Shown: one piece after another, positions 51,752 through 61,525 of the stretch | Position numbering within the stretch: the stretch's first letter is position 1 | Layout: the number at the start of each line of letters is the position of its first letter | Assembly (NCBI GenBank): GCA_023414875.1 | Contig: JAEZMV010000015.1 | Span: 1 to 64,000 of the forward strand | DNA from: Bacillota bacterium | Lineage (GTDB): Bacteria; Bacillota; Clostridia; Lachnospirales; Lachnospiraceae | Direction: 5' to 3' | DNA: 64,000 nucleotides | Notes under the pieces: generated by a model | Told to the model about the DNA's origin: nothing | What the model saw: the letters and a program-made list of their open reading frames with translations, nothing else | The model's database searches: none | Position numbers and translations under genes: made by a program

Positions 51752-53308
51752 TTATTTCGCGTAATCTGTTACTCTTGATTCTCTGATTACGTTTACTTTA
51801 ATTTGTCCCGGATATTCTAACTCACTTTCAATTTTCTTTGATAAATCACGTGCTAAAAGTACCATTTCAGCGTCGCTGATCTGTTCAGGTACAACCATTA
51901 CTCTGACTTCCCTGCCTGCTTGGATAGCAAATGACTTATCTACCCCCTTAAAGCCATTGGTAATATCTTCAAGTTGTTTTAGCCTGTTGGTATATGTTTC
52001 TAAAGTTTCACGTCTTGCACCGGGTCTTGCGGCTGAAATAGTATCAGCTGCCTGAACGATACATGCAATCAAGGATTGGAATTCCACATCACCGTGATGT
52101 GCTTCTACCGCATTTATAACGATCGGAGATTCCTTGTATTTTCTACATAAATCTACACCAATCTGTACATGGGTTCCTTCCATTTCATGATCTATCGATT
52201 TACCGATATCATGTAATAAACCGGCACGTTTTGCAAGTCTAATATCCACACCGATTTCTCCGGCTAGAAGACCGGATAAAATAGCCACCTCAATTGAATG
52301 CTTTAAAGCATTCTGTCCATAACTTGTCCTAAATTTCATCTTGCCGAGAAGCTTTATAAGCTCCGGATGAATTCCATGAACTCCTACCTCTAAAGTAGCA
52401 GCCTCTCCCGACTCCCTAATCATAACTTCAACTTCTTTTTGAGCCTTTTCTACCATTTCTTCGATTCTGGCAGGATGTATTCTGCCGTCTACAATCAATT
52501 TTTCAAGTGCAATTCTTGCAACTTCTCTTCTGATTGGATCGAAGGCTGATAGAATAACAGCTTCGGGTGTATCATCGATGATCAAATCAACACCTGTCAT
52601 GGTCTCTAAAGTTCTGATATTACGTCCCTCTCTACCAATGATTCTACCCTTCATCTCATCGTTAGGAAGCTGAACAACGGAGATCGTTGTTTCAGCAACA
52701 TGATCTGCAGCACATCTTTGAATTGCCGTAACTACAAAATCCTTTGCTTTCTTATCCGCTTCTTCTTTTGCTTTGCTTTCTAAATCCTTTATAAGCAATG
52801 CGGTTTCATGTTTTACTTCTTCTTCAACAGTCTTAATCAGATATTCCTTAGCTTGTTCGGAGGTTAAACCGGATATTTTCTCCAACTCCTGTAACTGCTT
52901 TTCATGAAAATCTTCAACGTCTTGTTTGATTTTATCAAGCTCAGTTTCTTTTATGGAAAGCCTTGACTCTTTCTTTTCCAATGCTTCGGTTTTTCTATCT
53001 AAAGTCTCTTCTTTAGTTAGAACCCGCTTCTCATAGCGTTGTATCTCAGCTCTGCGTTCCTTAGTTTCCCGCTCGAATTCATTCTTTGCCTTTAAAGATT
53101 CCTCTTTTGCTTCGAGTAAGGCCTCGCGCTTCTTAGTTTCAGCTGTTTTTAAAGCTTCATCTATGATTTCTCTTGCCTTTTCATCTGCACTGCCGATTTT
53201 CGCTTCATATACTTTGATGCGATACGACGTAGCAACTTTCCAGGTAAGAATAGCAACTACAACCAAGGTTATTACAACTGCAATAACGATTTTTAAAGTT
53301 TCTGACAC
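51752..53308 (-). CDS. rny: Ribonuclease Y
   Basis: Membrane-bound endoribonuclease that starts mRNA decay in Firmicutes. The 518-residue protein has an N-terminal membrane helix (about 5-25), a charged coiled coil to about 190, a KH domain with GRIIGREGRNIRTLE near 220-235 and an HD domain with LLHDIGKSID near 365. The start codon is GTG with AGGAGG 7 bases upstream. Own sigma-A promoter upstream and terminator downstream. Confidence 0.97.
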   Translation of the reverse strand: MSETLKIVIAVVITLVVVAILTWKVATSYRIKVYEAKIGSADEKAREIIDEALKTAETKKREALLEAKEESLKAKNEFERETKERRAEIQRYEKRVLTKEETLDRKTEALEKKESRLSIKETELDKIKQDVEDFHEKQLQELEKISGLTSEQAKEYLIKTVEEEVKHETALLIKDLESKAKEEADKKAKDFVVTAIQRCAADHVAETTISVVQLPNDEMKGRIIGREGRNIRTLETMTGVDLIIDDTPEAVILSAFDPIRREVARIALEKLIVDGRIHPARIEEMVEKAQKEVEVMIRESGEAATLEVGVHGIHPELIKLLGKMKFRTSYGQNALKHSIEVAILSGLLAGEIGVDIRLAKRAGLLHDIGKSIDHEMEGTHVQIGVDLCRKYKESPIVINAVEAHHGDVEFQSLIACIVQAADTISAARPGARRETLETYTNRLKQLEDITNGFKGVDKSFAIQAGREVRVMVVPEQISDAEMVLLARDLSKKIESELEYPGQIKVNVIRESRVTDYAK

Positions 53309-53357
53309 AGGAGCACCTCCTTATTTAGTTTTCATTGTACAATAATACAACATATAA

Positions 53358-53386
53358 ATTTTATACTGTTTTTACTAATATGTCAA
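53358..53386 (-). promoter_or_regulatory. Sigma-A promoter of rny
   Basis: TTGACA (53381-53386) and TAAAAT (53358-53363) with exactly 17 bases between them, 50 bases before the GTG start. Confidence 0.75.
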
Positions 53387-53700
53387 GTATAGTAACGAAT
53401 AATTTATCTATTTTGTCAAAATATAGTATCTATATATAGGATAATTCTAAAATCAATCCACTATATAGTCTTAAATAATGAAAAACAATCAATTATTATG
53501 ATTAAATATTCACCATATTAGATTAAAATCTATTTAACTTAATTTTATATTCTGCTTAAACCTTATAATTGAATAATTCTCATCAATTTTTCTAAATCAT
53601 GTTATAATTGGATATGCATATCAAGCAACCCAAGATTTTCCTCACAATTTAATACAGATAAGTTTTTTACCGAGAAAACACAAATTGCTAAACCTATATT
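53387..53700. other. Gene-free stretch between miaB and rny
   Basis: About 310 bases, extremely AT-rich. A second TTGACA with a poorly spaced TACTAT lies about 35 bases upstream of the rny promoter. Nothing else seen. Confidence 0.4.
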
Positions 53701-55128
53701 TTAATGTTTATCCAGTCTTCCCATATAATAAAAGCCCTTACTTTCAGCTAAATAAACCTCTACGATCTTACCGATAAGACTTTCTTCTCCAGGAAAGTGT
53801 ACAAGAAGATTATTACTTAGTCTGCCGGTAAGTAAGCTAGAATCCTGTGAATTTACTTCTTCAACCAGAACCTTCTGTACCGTATGCTCCTCTTTTCCAA
53901 CTGCTTTTGCAGAATTCAATTGAATCTCTTTGAGAAGACGGTCAAAGCGTTCCATTGCAACAGCTTCTTCCACCTGATTATCCATGGTTGCTGCCGGAGT
54001 TCCAGTTCTCTTTGAATAAATGAAGGTAAAGGCACTATCATAACCCACCTTCTTAACGACCTCTAAAGTATCCAGGAAATCCTCTTCAGTCTCACCGGGA
54101 AAACCAACAATAATGTCAGTAGTTAGTGATATATCCGGTACAGCAGCACGGATTTTATCAACCAAATCCAGATAGCTCTCCTTCGTATATTTCCGGTTCA
54201 TCAGCTTTAATAGCCTGGTGCTTCCGGATTGAATTGGCAAATGCAGATGCTTGCAGATTTTAGTACTATTTTTCATTACTTCAATTAAATCCGCGGATAA
54301 ATCTTTCGGATGAGAGGTCATAAAACGAATTCTTTCAATTCCATCAATCTTTTCAATCTCCGATAATAATCCTGCAAAGGACATCGGTGTATCCAGATTC
54401 TTCCCATAGGAGTTAACATTCTGACCTAGTAGCATAATTTCTACTACACCGTCGGCTGCAAGATTTTTGATTTCCTCAAGAATATCCTCTGGATTTCTGC
54501 TTCGTTCTCTGCCACGCACATAGGGTACGATACAGTAACTACAGTAATTATTACAGCCATACATGATATTTACTCCCGCTTTAAAGCTATATTTACGGTC
54601 GTTCGGTAGATTCTCCACAATCATATCAGCCTTATTCCAGATATCAATAACCATACGCTTTGAATCCATATGAATTTGTAATAACTCTGCCAGTTTAAAA
54701 ATATTATGGGTTCCAAAGATAATATCCACAAAACGATAACTGGTTTTTATCTTTTCAACCGCAGTCTCCTCCTGCATCATACAACCGCATAAAGCGATGA
54801 TCATTCCAGGATGACTCTTTTTCAACTTGCCTACATAGCCCAAGCGACCATAGACACGATTATTAGCATTTTCCCTAACGGTGCAGGTATTATATAGAAC
54901 AAAATCCGCATCCTCCGTATCCGTCTCTTCATAGCCAATCTGTTTTAGGATACCGCAGATTTTTTCTGAATCGCGGCTATTCATCTGACATCCAAAGGTT
55001 TCTATATGATAAGTTTTTTTCTTTCCTGTCTTCTCGTATTCCTGGTCATATCGCACTTTAAGTTCATTGATAATATCTAACTGTTTAGCGGCTTCTAACT
55101 CATTCACATTCGTATTTCTGCTATCCAT
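53701..55128 (-). CDS. miaB: tRNA-2-methylthio-N6-dimethylallyladenosine synthase MiaB
   Basis: Radical-SAM enzyme that methylthiolates i6A37 in tRNAs. The 475-residue protein starts MDSRNTNVNELEA with GGAGG 5 bases upstream. N-terminal cluster cysteines are at about 47 (FGCQMN), 82 (NTCTVRE) and 116 (LCGCMMQ); the radical-SAM motif CNNYCSYC is at about 191-198; a TRAM domain ends the protein. Paralogue of rimO at 19-20 kb but with the MiaB-type sequence ETFGCQMN and an N-terminal extension of about 40 residues. Confidence 0.96.
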   Translation of the reverse strand: MDSRNTNVNELEAAKQLDIINELKVRYDQEYEKTGKKKTYHIETFGCQMNSRDSEKICGILKQIGYEETDTEDADFVLYNTCTVRENANNRVYGRLGYVGKLKKSHPGMIIALCGCMMQEETAVEKIKTSYRFVDIIFGTHNIFKLAELLQIHMDSKRMVIDIWNKADMIVENLPNDRKYSFKAGVNIMYGCNNYCSYCIVPYVRGRERSRNPEDILEEIKNLAADGVVEIMLLGQNVNSYGKNLDTPMSFAGLLSEIEKIDGIERIRFMTSHPKDLSADLIEVMKNSTKICKHLHLPIQSGSTRLLKLMNRKYTKESYLDLVDKIRAAVPDISLTTDIIVGFPGETEEDFLDTLEVVKKVGYDSAFTFIYSKRTGTPAATMDNQVEEAVAMERFDRLLKEIQLNSAKAVGKEEHTVQKVLVEEVNSQDSSLLTGRLSNNLLVHFPGEESLIGKIVEVYLAESKGFYYMGRLDKH

Positions 55129-55234
55129 TTTAACCTCCATATACTTTATAATTCAAACACATACATTCATCTTCACATAAAATGTATTTTGTATTCTTAA
55201 ATATTTTCGTTAAAATACTTTACATCAATTATAT

Positions 55235-56206
55235 TTATAACGATATAATCATGCTTCCAAACTCAGAAATTACCAGTTTCAATTCATCAAAGGTAGAATT
55301 CTGATATTTATAATTAAGAGGAAAAACTGCCTCATCCTCTACGGTTTCTATAGTTAACGCCGGCTTTCTAAAATGTTCCGAATAATAGTGAACCGTATTC
55401 CCTCCGGAATCTCCGCTATCAATTTCCTCTTCCGGTAAGACCAGTTCATAATTCGTTACTTTTTTAAGACGCTTCGCAATTTCCAATTGTTTATTATTAT
55501 AACTGTCAGGCATTACACTTCGGTAATAATATATTTCTTTTCCCCTGGAGTGAAAATCTACAAAACCCTTTGATTTGTATTCATGAAATAAAAATATCAA
55601 TGCTTTTGTTTCGTTCTCACTGGCTGCATAATCCTTGTCATTCTTAGGCTTCCATAGCCTACTCGGGAAATTACGATTGATATCAACACCTCTAGCGTTG
55701 AATTTCCATTCATAATTAGGAATTTGTCTCGAAAGACATAGCTGTCTAAGCTTCTCATCCTGAATACAATCAAAGCCACTTAATGATATCATATAACCAT
55801 CCGGATTTAATAGTGGAACAAACAGGATGGTAAAGGTTTGTAATAACTCATGGATACAGGCGCCATATAGCATCTGTTCATATTCTGTTCCCAAATGCAA
55901 TGTGGTTTTTCTTAGTTTTCTTTTTAAACTAAGCTTCTGTTGGTTGTGATTTACATACATATCAGCATAATATTCAATAATCCTCATTATGACGATTGGA
56001 TTAATCGTCTCTCTGGCATGTACCCCTGCGCAACAGATCATATATTGTTGCCCTAAACCAAGCTTTAGCAAAACGATGTCACGATTGTCATGGGATTTGC
56101 CAATCGTGACATACTTAAGTATAGCTTCATATTTTTTTGCTAATTTATTTGTATCAGAGATAAATTTATCGTAAGAATATAAGGATTCATTTAGGTCAAT
56201 TATCAT
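55235..56206 (-). CDS. M14-family zinc carboxypeptidase
   Basis: 323-residue protein with the M14 zinc site GVHARETINP (His63, Glu66), the arginine motif NARGVDINRNFPSRLW, third ligand in FVDFHSRGKEIYY and catalytic glutamate in LTIETVEDE. No signal peptide, so probably cytoplasmic; relatives include gamma-D-glutamyl-diaminopimelate peptidases that recycle cell-wall peptides, which is my best guess. AGGAG precedes the ATG by 8 bases. Confidence 0.85.
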   Translation of the reverse strand: MIIDLNESLYSYDKFISDTNKLAKKYEAILKYVTIGKSHDNRDIVLLKLGLGQQYMICCAGVHARETINPIVIMRIIEYYADMYVNHNQQKLSLKRKLRKTTLHLGTEYEQMLYGACIHELLQTFTILFVPLLNPDGYMISLSGFDCIQDEKLRQLCLSRQIPNYEWKFNARGVDINRNFPSRLWKPKNDKDYAASENETKALIFLFHEYKSKGFVDFHSRGKEIYYYRSVMPDSYNNKQLEIAKRLKKVTNYELVLPEEEIDSGDSGGNTVHYYSEHFRKPALTIETVEDEAVFPLNYKYQNSTFDELKLVISEFGSMIISL

Positions 56207-56387
56207 GAATAAGCTCCTATATACATATTATCATATCATTCTATGATGGATAACTTATTATATGATGGTTCCCTTACCTTATATGATGAATAATTACTTA
56301 AAATTAAAAACACCTTAATTAATATATCATAAGCAGTATTTAAATAATTACTAGATATCTAAAGCTTCTTATAATAATACATGCTGA

Positions 56388-57266
56388 TTATTTGATCTCA
56401 TTAAATATTTGTGCAATCGGTGAGTCGGCGGACAAGATTAAAGTTTTATCCGTTCCGCTTAAGGATCCTCTAGCCGCCTCCAGAGACCGGATGAAGGTAT
56501 AAAACTCACTACGTGATGTATCAGAGTAAGCTTCTGATAGTACTCTCATGTACTCTGCTTCACCCTCTGCAATTATTTTTGCAGCTTCGGTTTCTGCATT
56601 AGAGACACTGATTGCAACCTCTTTATCCGTAGAATTACGTGTCTTCTGAGCCTCAGCTTCACCCTCTGCAGTATAAGTTGCAGCGATTTGAGCACGTTCT
56701 GAAATCATTCGCTCAAATACAGCGGCCTTATTATCAGCTGGAAGATCTAAATGCTTTGTTTCTACGGATATCAGTTCAATTCCGTACTGATCCAAAGTAT
56801 TACCGATTCTCTCCATGAATTCATTATTTAAGGTACCGTCTCTACCGCTGATTACATCAGACTGATTTAAACTACTGATTACGTTCTTCATGGAGTTGTA
56901 AACGATATTATCAATTCTACTTTCCGCAGTAACCAAAGAATTCAAGGTTTGAGCAAATAATGTAGGATCTACTATCTTCCAAAGTACATAGCTGTCCGCA
57001 ACCATGGTTTTCTTATCCAGTGTGATAACATCGGACTCCGGCATATCATAAAACTGGACATTTTTCGGAAGCATATACACTTCCTCGATAAATGGTGTCT
57101 TAAAGGATAAGCCTGCATTACCAACAACACGTTCAATTTTTCCAAATCTTTTAACAATGCTGTATTGATTTTCTTTTGTGACTACAAAGGAAGAAAATAA
57201 TACGATCAGACCCGCAATTATTAATATGAGTATCAGGACTCCGGAAATTCTTTTTACTTTTTTCAT
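56388..57266 (-). CDS. hflC: HflC-type SPFH protein
   Basis: 292-residue stomatin/prohibitin-family protein anchored by an N-terminal membrane helix (VLILILIIAGLIVLFSSFV). The SPFH domain includes NQYSIVKRFGKIERVVGNAGLSFKTPF, and a charged helical region (AEGEAEAQKTRN, NAETEAAKIIAEGEAEYMRVL) follows. It should form a complex with HflK, which in other bacteria surrounds FtsH. Its ATG overlaps the hflK stop; AGGAGG lies within hflK. Confidence 0.92.
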   Translation of the reverse strand: MKKVKRISGVLILILIIAGLIVLFSSFVVTKENQYSIVKRFGKIERVVGNAGLSFKTPFIEEVYMLPKNVQFYDMPESDVITLDKKTMVADSYVLWKIVDPTLFAQTLNSLVTAESRIDNIVYNSMKNVISSLNQSDVISGRDGTLNNEFMERIGNTLDQYGIELISVETKHLDLPADNKAAVFERMISERAQIAATYTAEGEAEAQKTRNSTDKEVAISVSNAETEAAKIIAEGEAEYMRVLSEAYSDTSRSEFYTFIRSLEAARGSLSGTDKTLILSADSPIAQIFNEIK

Positions 57267-58231
57267 TATTGTGCACCTCCTATAATCGGCTCTAAAGGTA
57301 ATAATTTTTGAACACCGGTATCGCCACTATCAATAATTACCTTCAGAGTAGGAAGAATATCTTCCATCGTTTCATAGAACATACGTTGCTTGGTGATCAG
57401 AGGATACTTGATATACTCCTCATACATTTCGTTAAATCTGGCAACCTCTGCATTCGCCTCATTAATACGCTGAGTTTTTGTAGATTCTGCTTCCTGAAGA
57501 ATCTTATCAGCCTCGGCATCAGCCTGAGGAAGCTGTTCATTCTGATACTTCTTCGCATTATTTAAGGCTGTTTCTTTCCCCTGCTTCGCTGTTTCAACTG
57601 ATTTAAAGGCCTCCATAACAGCCTCTGTCGGCGGTTCAGCATCTTGAATTGATACATTCACCAGCTGAATACCAATATTCTGTTTCTCCAGCTTCTCTAA
57701 AATAGATTCCTTGATAGCAGACTGGATTGCAAACTTACCGGAAGTAATTACATCATCAACATTATAACTGCCTACGACCATACGAATACTGCTTTGTGCA
57801 ATGTTTTTTAATATCGTAACAGGTTCATCGGATGCATATAATGCTTTTACCGGATCCGACACCTTATATTCCACAAAGAAATCTACATTTACAAAATTAA
57901 AATCGTTCGTAATCATCATAGATTCCACTTCAATTCTTTGTCCTGTGGTCATATCATAGCCAATGGCTAATCCCTGAATTGTTGTATCCACCTTCTGAAC
58001 CTTCTGAATCAACGGTATTTTAAAATGTAAGCCCGCCTCACTTACAGTCTTTGCCTTACCAAATGTGGTTACTACCGCCTGCTCCTGTTCCTTGATGGTA
58101 TAAAAGGACCCAAACGCTAAAATCGCCACTACAATAACTACGACCAGGAGAGCGAAAAGCTTTCCGAATCTCTTCATAAAGCCTTTCAGGTCATTCCCTG
58201 ACGGAAAATCATATATTTTTTTATCTTCCAT
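57266..58231 (-). CDS. hflK: HflK-type SPFH protein
   Basis: 321-residue partner of HflC with a cytoplasmic N-terminus, one membrane helix (about 28-48), the SPFH domain (EQEQAVVTTFGKAKTVSEAGLHFKIPLIQKV) and a helical C-terminal part (AEADKILQEAESTKTQRINEANAEVARFNEMY). AGGTAAGG lies before the ATG. The pair is translated as a unit. No protease gene is adjacent, so the FtsH link is by family knowledge only. Confidence 0.92.
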   Translation of the reverse strand: MEDKKIYDFPSGNDLKGFMKRFGKLFALLVVVIVVAILAFGSFYTIKEQEQAVVTTFGKAKTVSEAGLHFKIPLIQKVQKVDTTIQGLAIGYDMTTGQRIEVESMMITNDFNFVNVDFFVEYKVSDPVKALYASDEPVTILKNIAQSSIRMVVGSYNVDDVITSGKFAIQSAIKESILEKLEKQNIGIQLVNVSIQDAEPPTEAVMEAFKSVETAKQGKETALNNAKKYQNEQLPQADAEADKILQEAESTKTQRINEANAEVARFNEMYEEYIKYPLITKQRMFYETMEDILPTLKVIIDSGDTGVQKLLPLEPIIGGAQ

Positions 58232-58306
58232 ATCCTTACCTCTTTCTTATTTTTTCTCTTACCGTTGTATGTTATATATATAAATAATCCTATCGGTCAT
58301 GAACGC

Positions 58307-59554
58307 TTATTCTCTAACTTGCCCATTACCGAAAATGATATATTTCGTAGTCGTCAATGCTTTTAATCCCATCGGCCCTCTGGCATGCAGCTTCTGGGTA
58401 CTGATACCGATTTCTGCACCAAACCCAAACTCATTTCCATCGGTAAAACGGGTGGAAGCATTCACATAAACTGCAGCAGAATCAATTTCATTCAGGAATT
58501 TCATCGCATGATCATAATCCTTCGTAATAATTGCTTCTGAGTGCTTTGTGCTATAATAATTAATATGGGCAATCGCCTCCTCGATACTGTCAACCACCTT
58601 AAGAGAGATGATTTTATCTAAATACTCGGTGGCATAATCCTCTTCGGTTGCCGGTATACACCCCTTGCTGATTTCACACGCTTTATCATCCGCACGGATT
58701 TCAATTTCCTTGGAATGGAGTCTGTCATAAAGGAGTGGAATAAAATCTTGACTGACTTTTTCATGAATTACCAGGGACTCACAGGTATTACACACTCCAA
58801 GTCTCTGTGTTTTTGCATTGTCGATAATTTCAAGCGCCATATCAAAATCAGCGAATTCATCAACATATACATGACAATTACCGGTTCCTGTCTCAATCAC
58901 CGGGACTGTACTGTTTTCCACAACTGTTTTAATTAATCCGGCTCCGCCGCGTGGAATTAATACGTCTATGTATCCGTTCATACGCATAAAATCCTTTGCG
59001 ACTTCCCTGGAAGTATCCTCAATCAGCTGAAGTGCATCTTCTTTACAGCCGGAAAACTTCAATCCGTTTCTTAATACCTTTACAATTGCCTGATTGGAAT
59101 GGATCGCATCACTTCCGCCTCGTAAGATTACAGCATTTCCGGTCTTAAAGCATAAGCCGAAGGCGTCAGCCGTTACATTCGGTCGGGACTCATAAATAAT
59201 ACCGATGACTCCGAGCGGAACGACTTTCTGGCCAATCGTTAAGCCATTCGGCCTTACCGTCATAGAAAGCACCTCACCGATCGGATCCTGAAGTGCACAT
59301 ATCTGAAGCAATCCATCTGCCATCCCTTGAATTCGTTCAGGGGATAATTTAAGTCGGTCAATTAAGGAGCTTTTCACTCCATTTGTTTTTGCTGCCCTTA
59401 CGTCTACTTCGTTTGCGGCTAATATATCCGACTGCTCATCAATTAATGCCTTTGCACACGCCTGTAACGCACGGTTTTTATCCTCCTGCTTCATTAAATT
59501 CATAGCAGTTGCTGCCTTTTTCGCCTTAGTTCCTAAATCCTCTAAATAATTCAT
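58307..59554 (-). CDS. proA: Glutamate-5-semialdehyde dehydrogenase (gamma-glutamyl phosphate reductase)
   Basis: Second step of proline synthesis, NADPH reduction of glutamyl phosphate. The 415-residue protein starts MNYLEDLGTKAKKAA (GGAGG 5 bases upstream). Marks are VVPLGVIGIIYESRPNVT, ILRGGSDAIHSN, the active-site cysteine in RLGVCNTCESLV and the C-terminal FGFGAEIGISTQKLHARGPMG. Last gene of the proB-ynzC-fthC-proA run. Confidence 0.95.
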   Translation of the reverse strand: MNYLEDLGTKAKKAATAMNLMKQEDKNRALQACAKALIDEQSDILAANEVDVRAAKTNGVKSSLIDRLKLSPERIQGMADGLLQICALQDPIGEVLSMTVRPNGLTIGQKVVPLGVIGIIYESRPNVTADAFGLCFKTGNAVILRGGSDAIHSNQAIVKVLRNGLKFSGCKEDALQLIEDTSREVAKDFMRMNGYIDVLIPRGGAGLIKTVVENSTVPVIETGTGNCHVYVDEFADFDMALEIIDNAKTQRLGVCNTCESLVIHEKVSQDFIPLLYDRLHSKEIEIRADDKACEISKGCIPATEEDYATEYLDKIISLKVVDSIEEAIAHINYYSTKHSEAIITKDYDHAMKFLNEIDSAAVYVNASTRFTDGNEFGFGAEIGISTQKLHARGPMGLKALTTTKYIIFGNGQVRE

Positions 59555-59702
59555 ATCTACCTCCATTTCTGCACATATTACCTTTACCAATAATACATCC
59601 TCAGTTACTTTGCTACAAATTATCTATTCTTTCAATACTAAATAAAACGCAAGCCATATCATATTTATTACGTCCATATGGTTTTATACGAATAGAATTA
59701 CC

Positions 59703-60287
59703 TTATATGATATTATTATTGCAATTAATAATCCTCGTCGGAGTTATGATGGCATCCACCTTCACATCATATTCTTCCGTGGCAATTTGATCTAACACCT
59801 GAAAATCATATGCTAACGCAATCTTTTGAGAAAAAATTATCGCCCGCTTCTGTAAATAGCGGTCGTAATATCCGGCTCCGTACCCGATACGGCTTCCACA
59901 AATATCAAAGACCAGACCGGGCAGAAGAATGAAAGGTGTATCACTACTCTGTAAGTAATCAAATTTGTTCTCTGTCCCCTCAGGCTCCAGTACACCGAAT
60001 TTACTTGGTTTTAAATGACTAAGATCAAGAATTTCGTAAAATTCCATTTCGTTAGCTTCCACTCGCGGTATATAAACTCTCTTATGATCCTGTATTGCTC
60101 TTTTGATGATTTCATGGGTATCCACCTCGGACTGAAAGGAAACAAACGTAAGAACTGCATTACAGCTTTGGTAAACCTCGGTTTGAAACAATCTTTCACG
60201 GATTGCTTCATTCCATATTGTTTGTTCCTCCTCGGATAAAAGATTCCTTTGTTGTCTTAAATTATTACGAAGTTCTCTTTTTGTCAT
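59703..60287 (-). CDS. fthC: 5-formyltetrahydrofolate cyclo-ligase
   Basis: ATP-dependent enzyme converting 5-formyl- to 5,10-methenyl-tetrahydrofolate. The 194-residue protein shows TKRELRNNLRQQRNLLS, VYIPRVEANEMEFYEI and the signature LLPGLVFDICGSRIGYGAGYYDRYL. AGGAG lies before two adjacent ATGs; I use the second (7-base spacing). It sits between ynzC and proA. Confidence 0.92.
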   Translation of the reverse strand: MTKRELRNNLRQQRNLLSEEEQTIWNEAIRERLFQTEVYQSCNAVLTFVSFQSEVDTHEIIKRAIQDHKRVYIPRVEANEMEFYEILDLSHLKPSKFGVLEPEGTENKFDYLQSSDTPFILLPGLVFDICGSRIGYGAGYYDRYLQKRAIIFSQKIALAYDFQVLDQIATEEYDVKVDAIITPTRIINCNNNII

Positions 60288-60390
60288 CATGATTCTCCTA
60301 ATCGAAGCAATCTTCCTGTTTTGCATACTTAATAGATACGCTATTACTGAAAATTACATTTATAAGAAGATACCGCATCCTTTTATCCTA

Positions 60391-60606
60391 TTATGATTTC
60401 TTTTTTTTCAAATCAGTAACTTTGGTTACCGATCCATTGGGATTAACAAAGGAAACCTGGTCTAAGGTTCCGCGAAGATTCCTTCGGATAGCTGCCACAT
60501 ACTCGCTTCGTAGTGTAGCCTGTTCTTTTTTTTCCTCTTCTGTCAGACCATCCTGCTGTGATTTACGATATAGTTCATTAATTCTTGCTATTCTTTGATC
60601 GTCCAT
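60391..60606 (-). CDS. ynzC: YnzC/DUF896 family small protein
   Basis: 71-residue, charged, helical protein with the DUF896 pattern RIARINELYRKSQQDGLTEEEKKEQATLRSEYVAAIRRNLRG. The family is known in Bacillus (YnzC, YneA operon) as a two-helix protein without established function. AAAGG precedes the ATG. It lies 12 bases after proB and is clearly in the proline operon. Confidence 0.9.
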   Translation of the reverse strand: MDDQRIARINELYRKSQQDGLTEEEKKEQATLRSEYVAAIRRNLRGTLDQVSFVNPNGSVTKVTDLKKKKS

Positions 60607-60618
60607 TGTATTACCTTT

Positions 60619-61476
60619 CTATTTGTTATACTGTTTTGAACTGATATAATCCATGATATTAAAATCCTGTTTTTTATTGGAAACAAATAAGGTTCCCACC
60701 TCTTTGCCTTCCATAATATGATTAATATTTCTTACATTATCTCCATTGGTTATCACCATATCAGCGCCGGATGCGGTAGCAATTTTTGCTGCTGATATTT
60801 TCGTAGTCATACCTCCGGTACCAACCGTGCTGGCTGATTCCTTGGCCATATCACATAAATCATCACTAAAATCCGTTACACAGGTAATTAACCGGGCCTC
60901 TTTATTCTTATGAGGATCATCGGTATATAAACCATCGATATCGGATAAAAGGATCAATAGGTCTCCGCCGACTAAAGCAGTAACAATTGCAGACAGGGTA
61001 TCATTATCCCCAAAATCCAAATCCAACTCCTCCGTAGATACGGTATCATTTTCATTTACTATTGGAATTACTCCCATTTTAAATAATTCACCGAACGTGT
61101 TAACCGCGTTAAAACGACTAACCTCATTAATCATCGTATATTTGGTCATTAAAATTTGAGCAGCTATTTGATTATATTCCGCAAATAACTTTTGATAAAC
61201 CATCATCAAGCTAGCCTGACCTACTGCGGCACAGGCCTGTTTCACAGAGCGTGCAGTCGGTCGTTCCTTAAGACCCAATGCTTTTCTACCAACTGCTATT
61301 GCACCTGAAGTAACTAAGATAACGTCCTTTCCCTGGTTTCTTAAATCTGTCAATATCCGTATCAAACGTTCCATCTTATCTAAATTTAAGCTTCCGGTTT
61401 CCGGATGAGTTAGGGAGGACGAACCTATCTTCACGATGATTCTTTTTTTATCCTTTAAAAGCTCCCTGTTTTGCAT
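60619..61476 (-). CDS. proB: Glutamate 5-kinase
   Basis: First step of proline synthesis, phosphorylating glutamate; usually feedback-inhibited by proline. The 285-residue protein has the kinase fold marks IVKIGSSSLT, VTSGAIAVGRKALGL, IVNENDTVSTEELDLDFGDND, LLSDIDGLYTDDP and GTGGMTTKISAAKIA. It lacks the C-terminal PUA domain of the 370-residue enzymes, a common short form. A weak GGCGG lies upstream of the ATG. Confidence 0.95.
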   Translation of the reverse strand: MQNRELLKDKKRIIVKIGSSSLTHPETGSLNLDKMERLIRILTDLRNQGKDVILVTSGAIAVGRKALGLKERPTARSVKQACAAVGQASLMMVYQKLFAEYNQIAAQILMTKYTMINEVSRFNAVNTFGELFKMGVIPIVNENDTVSTEELDLDFGDNDTLSAIVTALVGGDLLILLSDIDGLYTDDPHKNKEARLITCVTDFSDDLCDMAKESASTVGTGGMTTKISAAKIATASGADMVITNGDNVRNINHIMEGKEVGTLFVSNKKQDFNIMDYISSKQYNK

Positions 61477-61525
61477 GATTTTTTCCGCCTTTCATACAAG
61501 ATTATTTATCTTTGGTTAATTAATC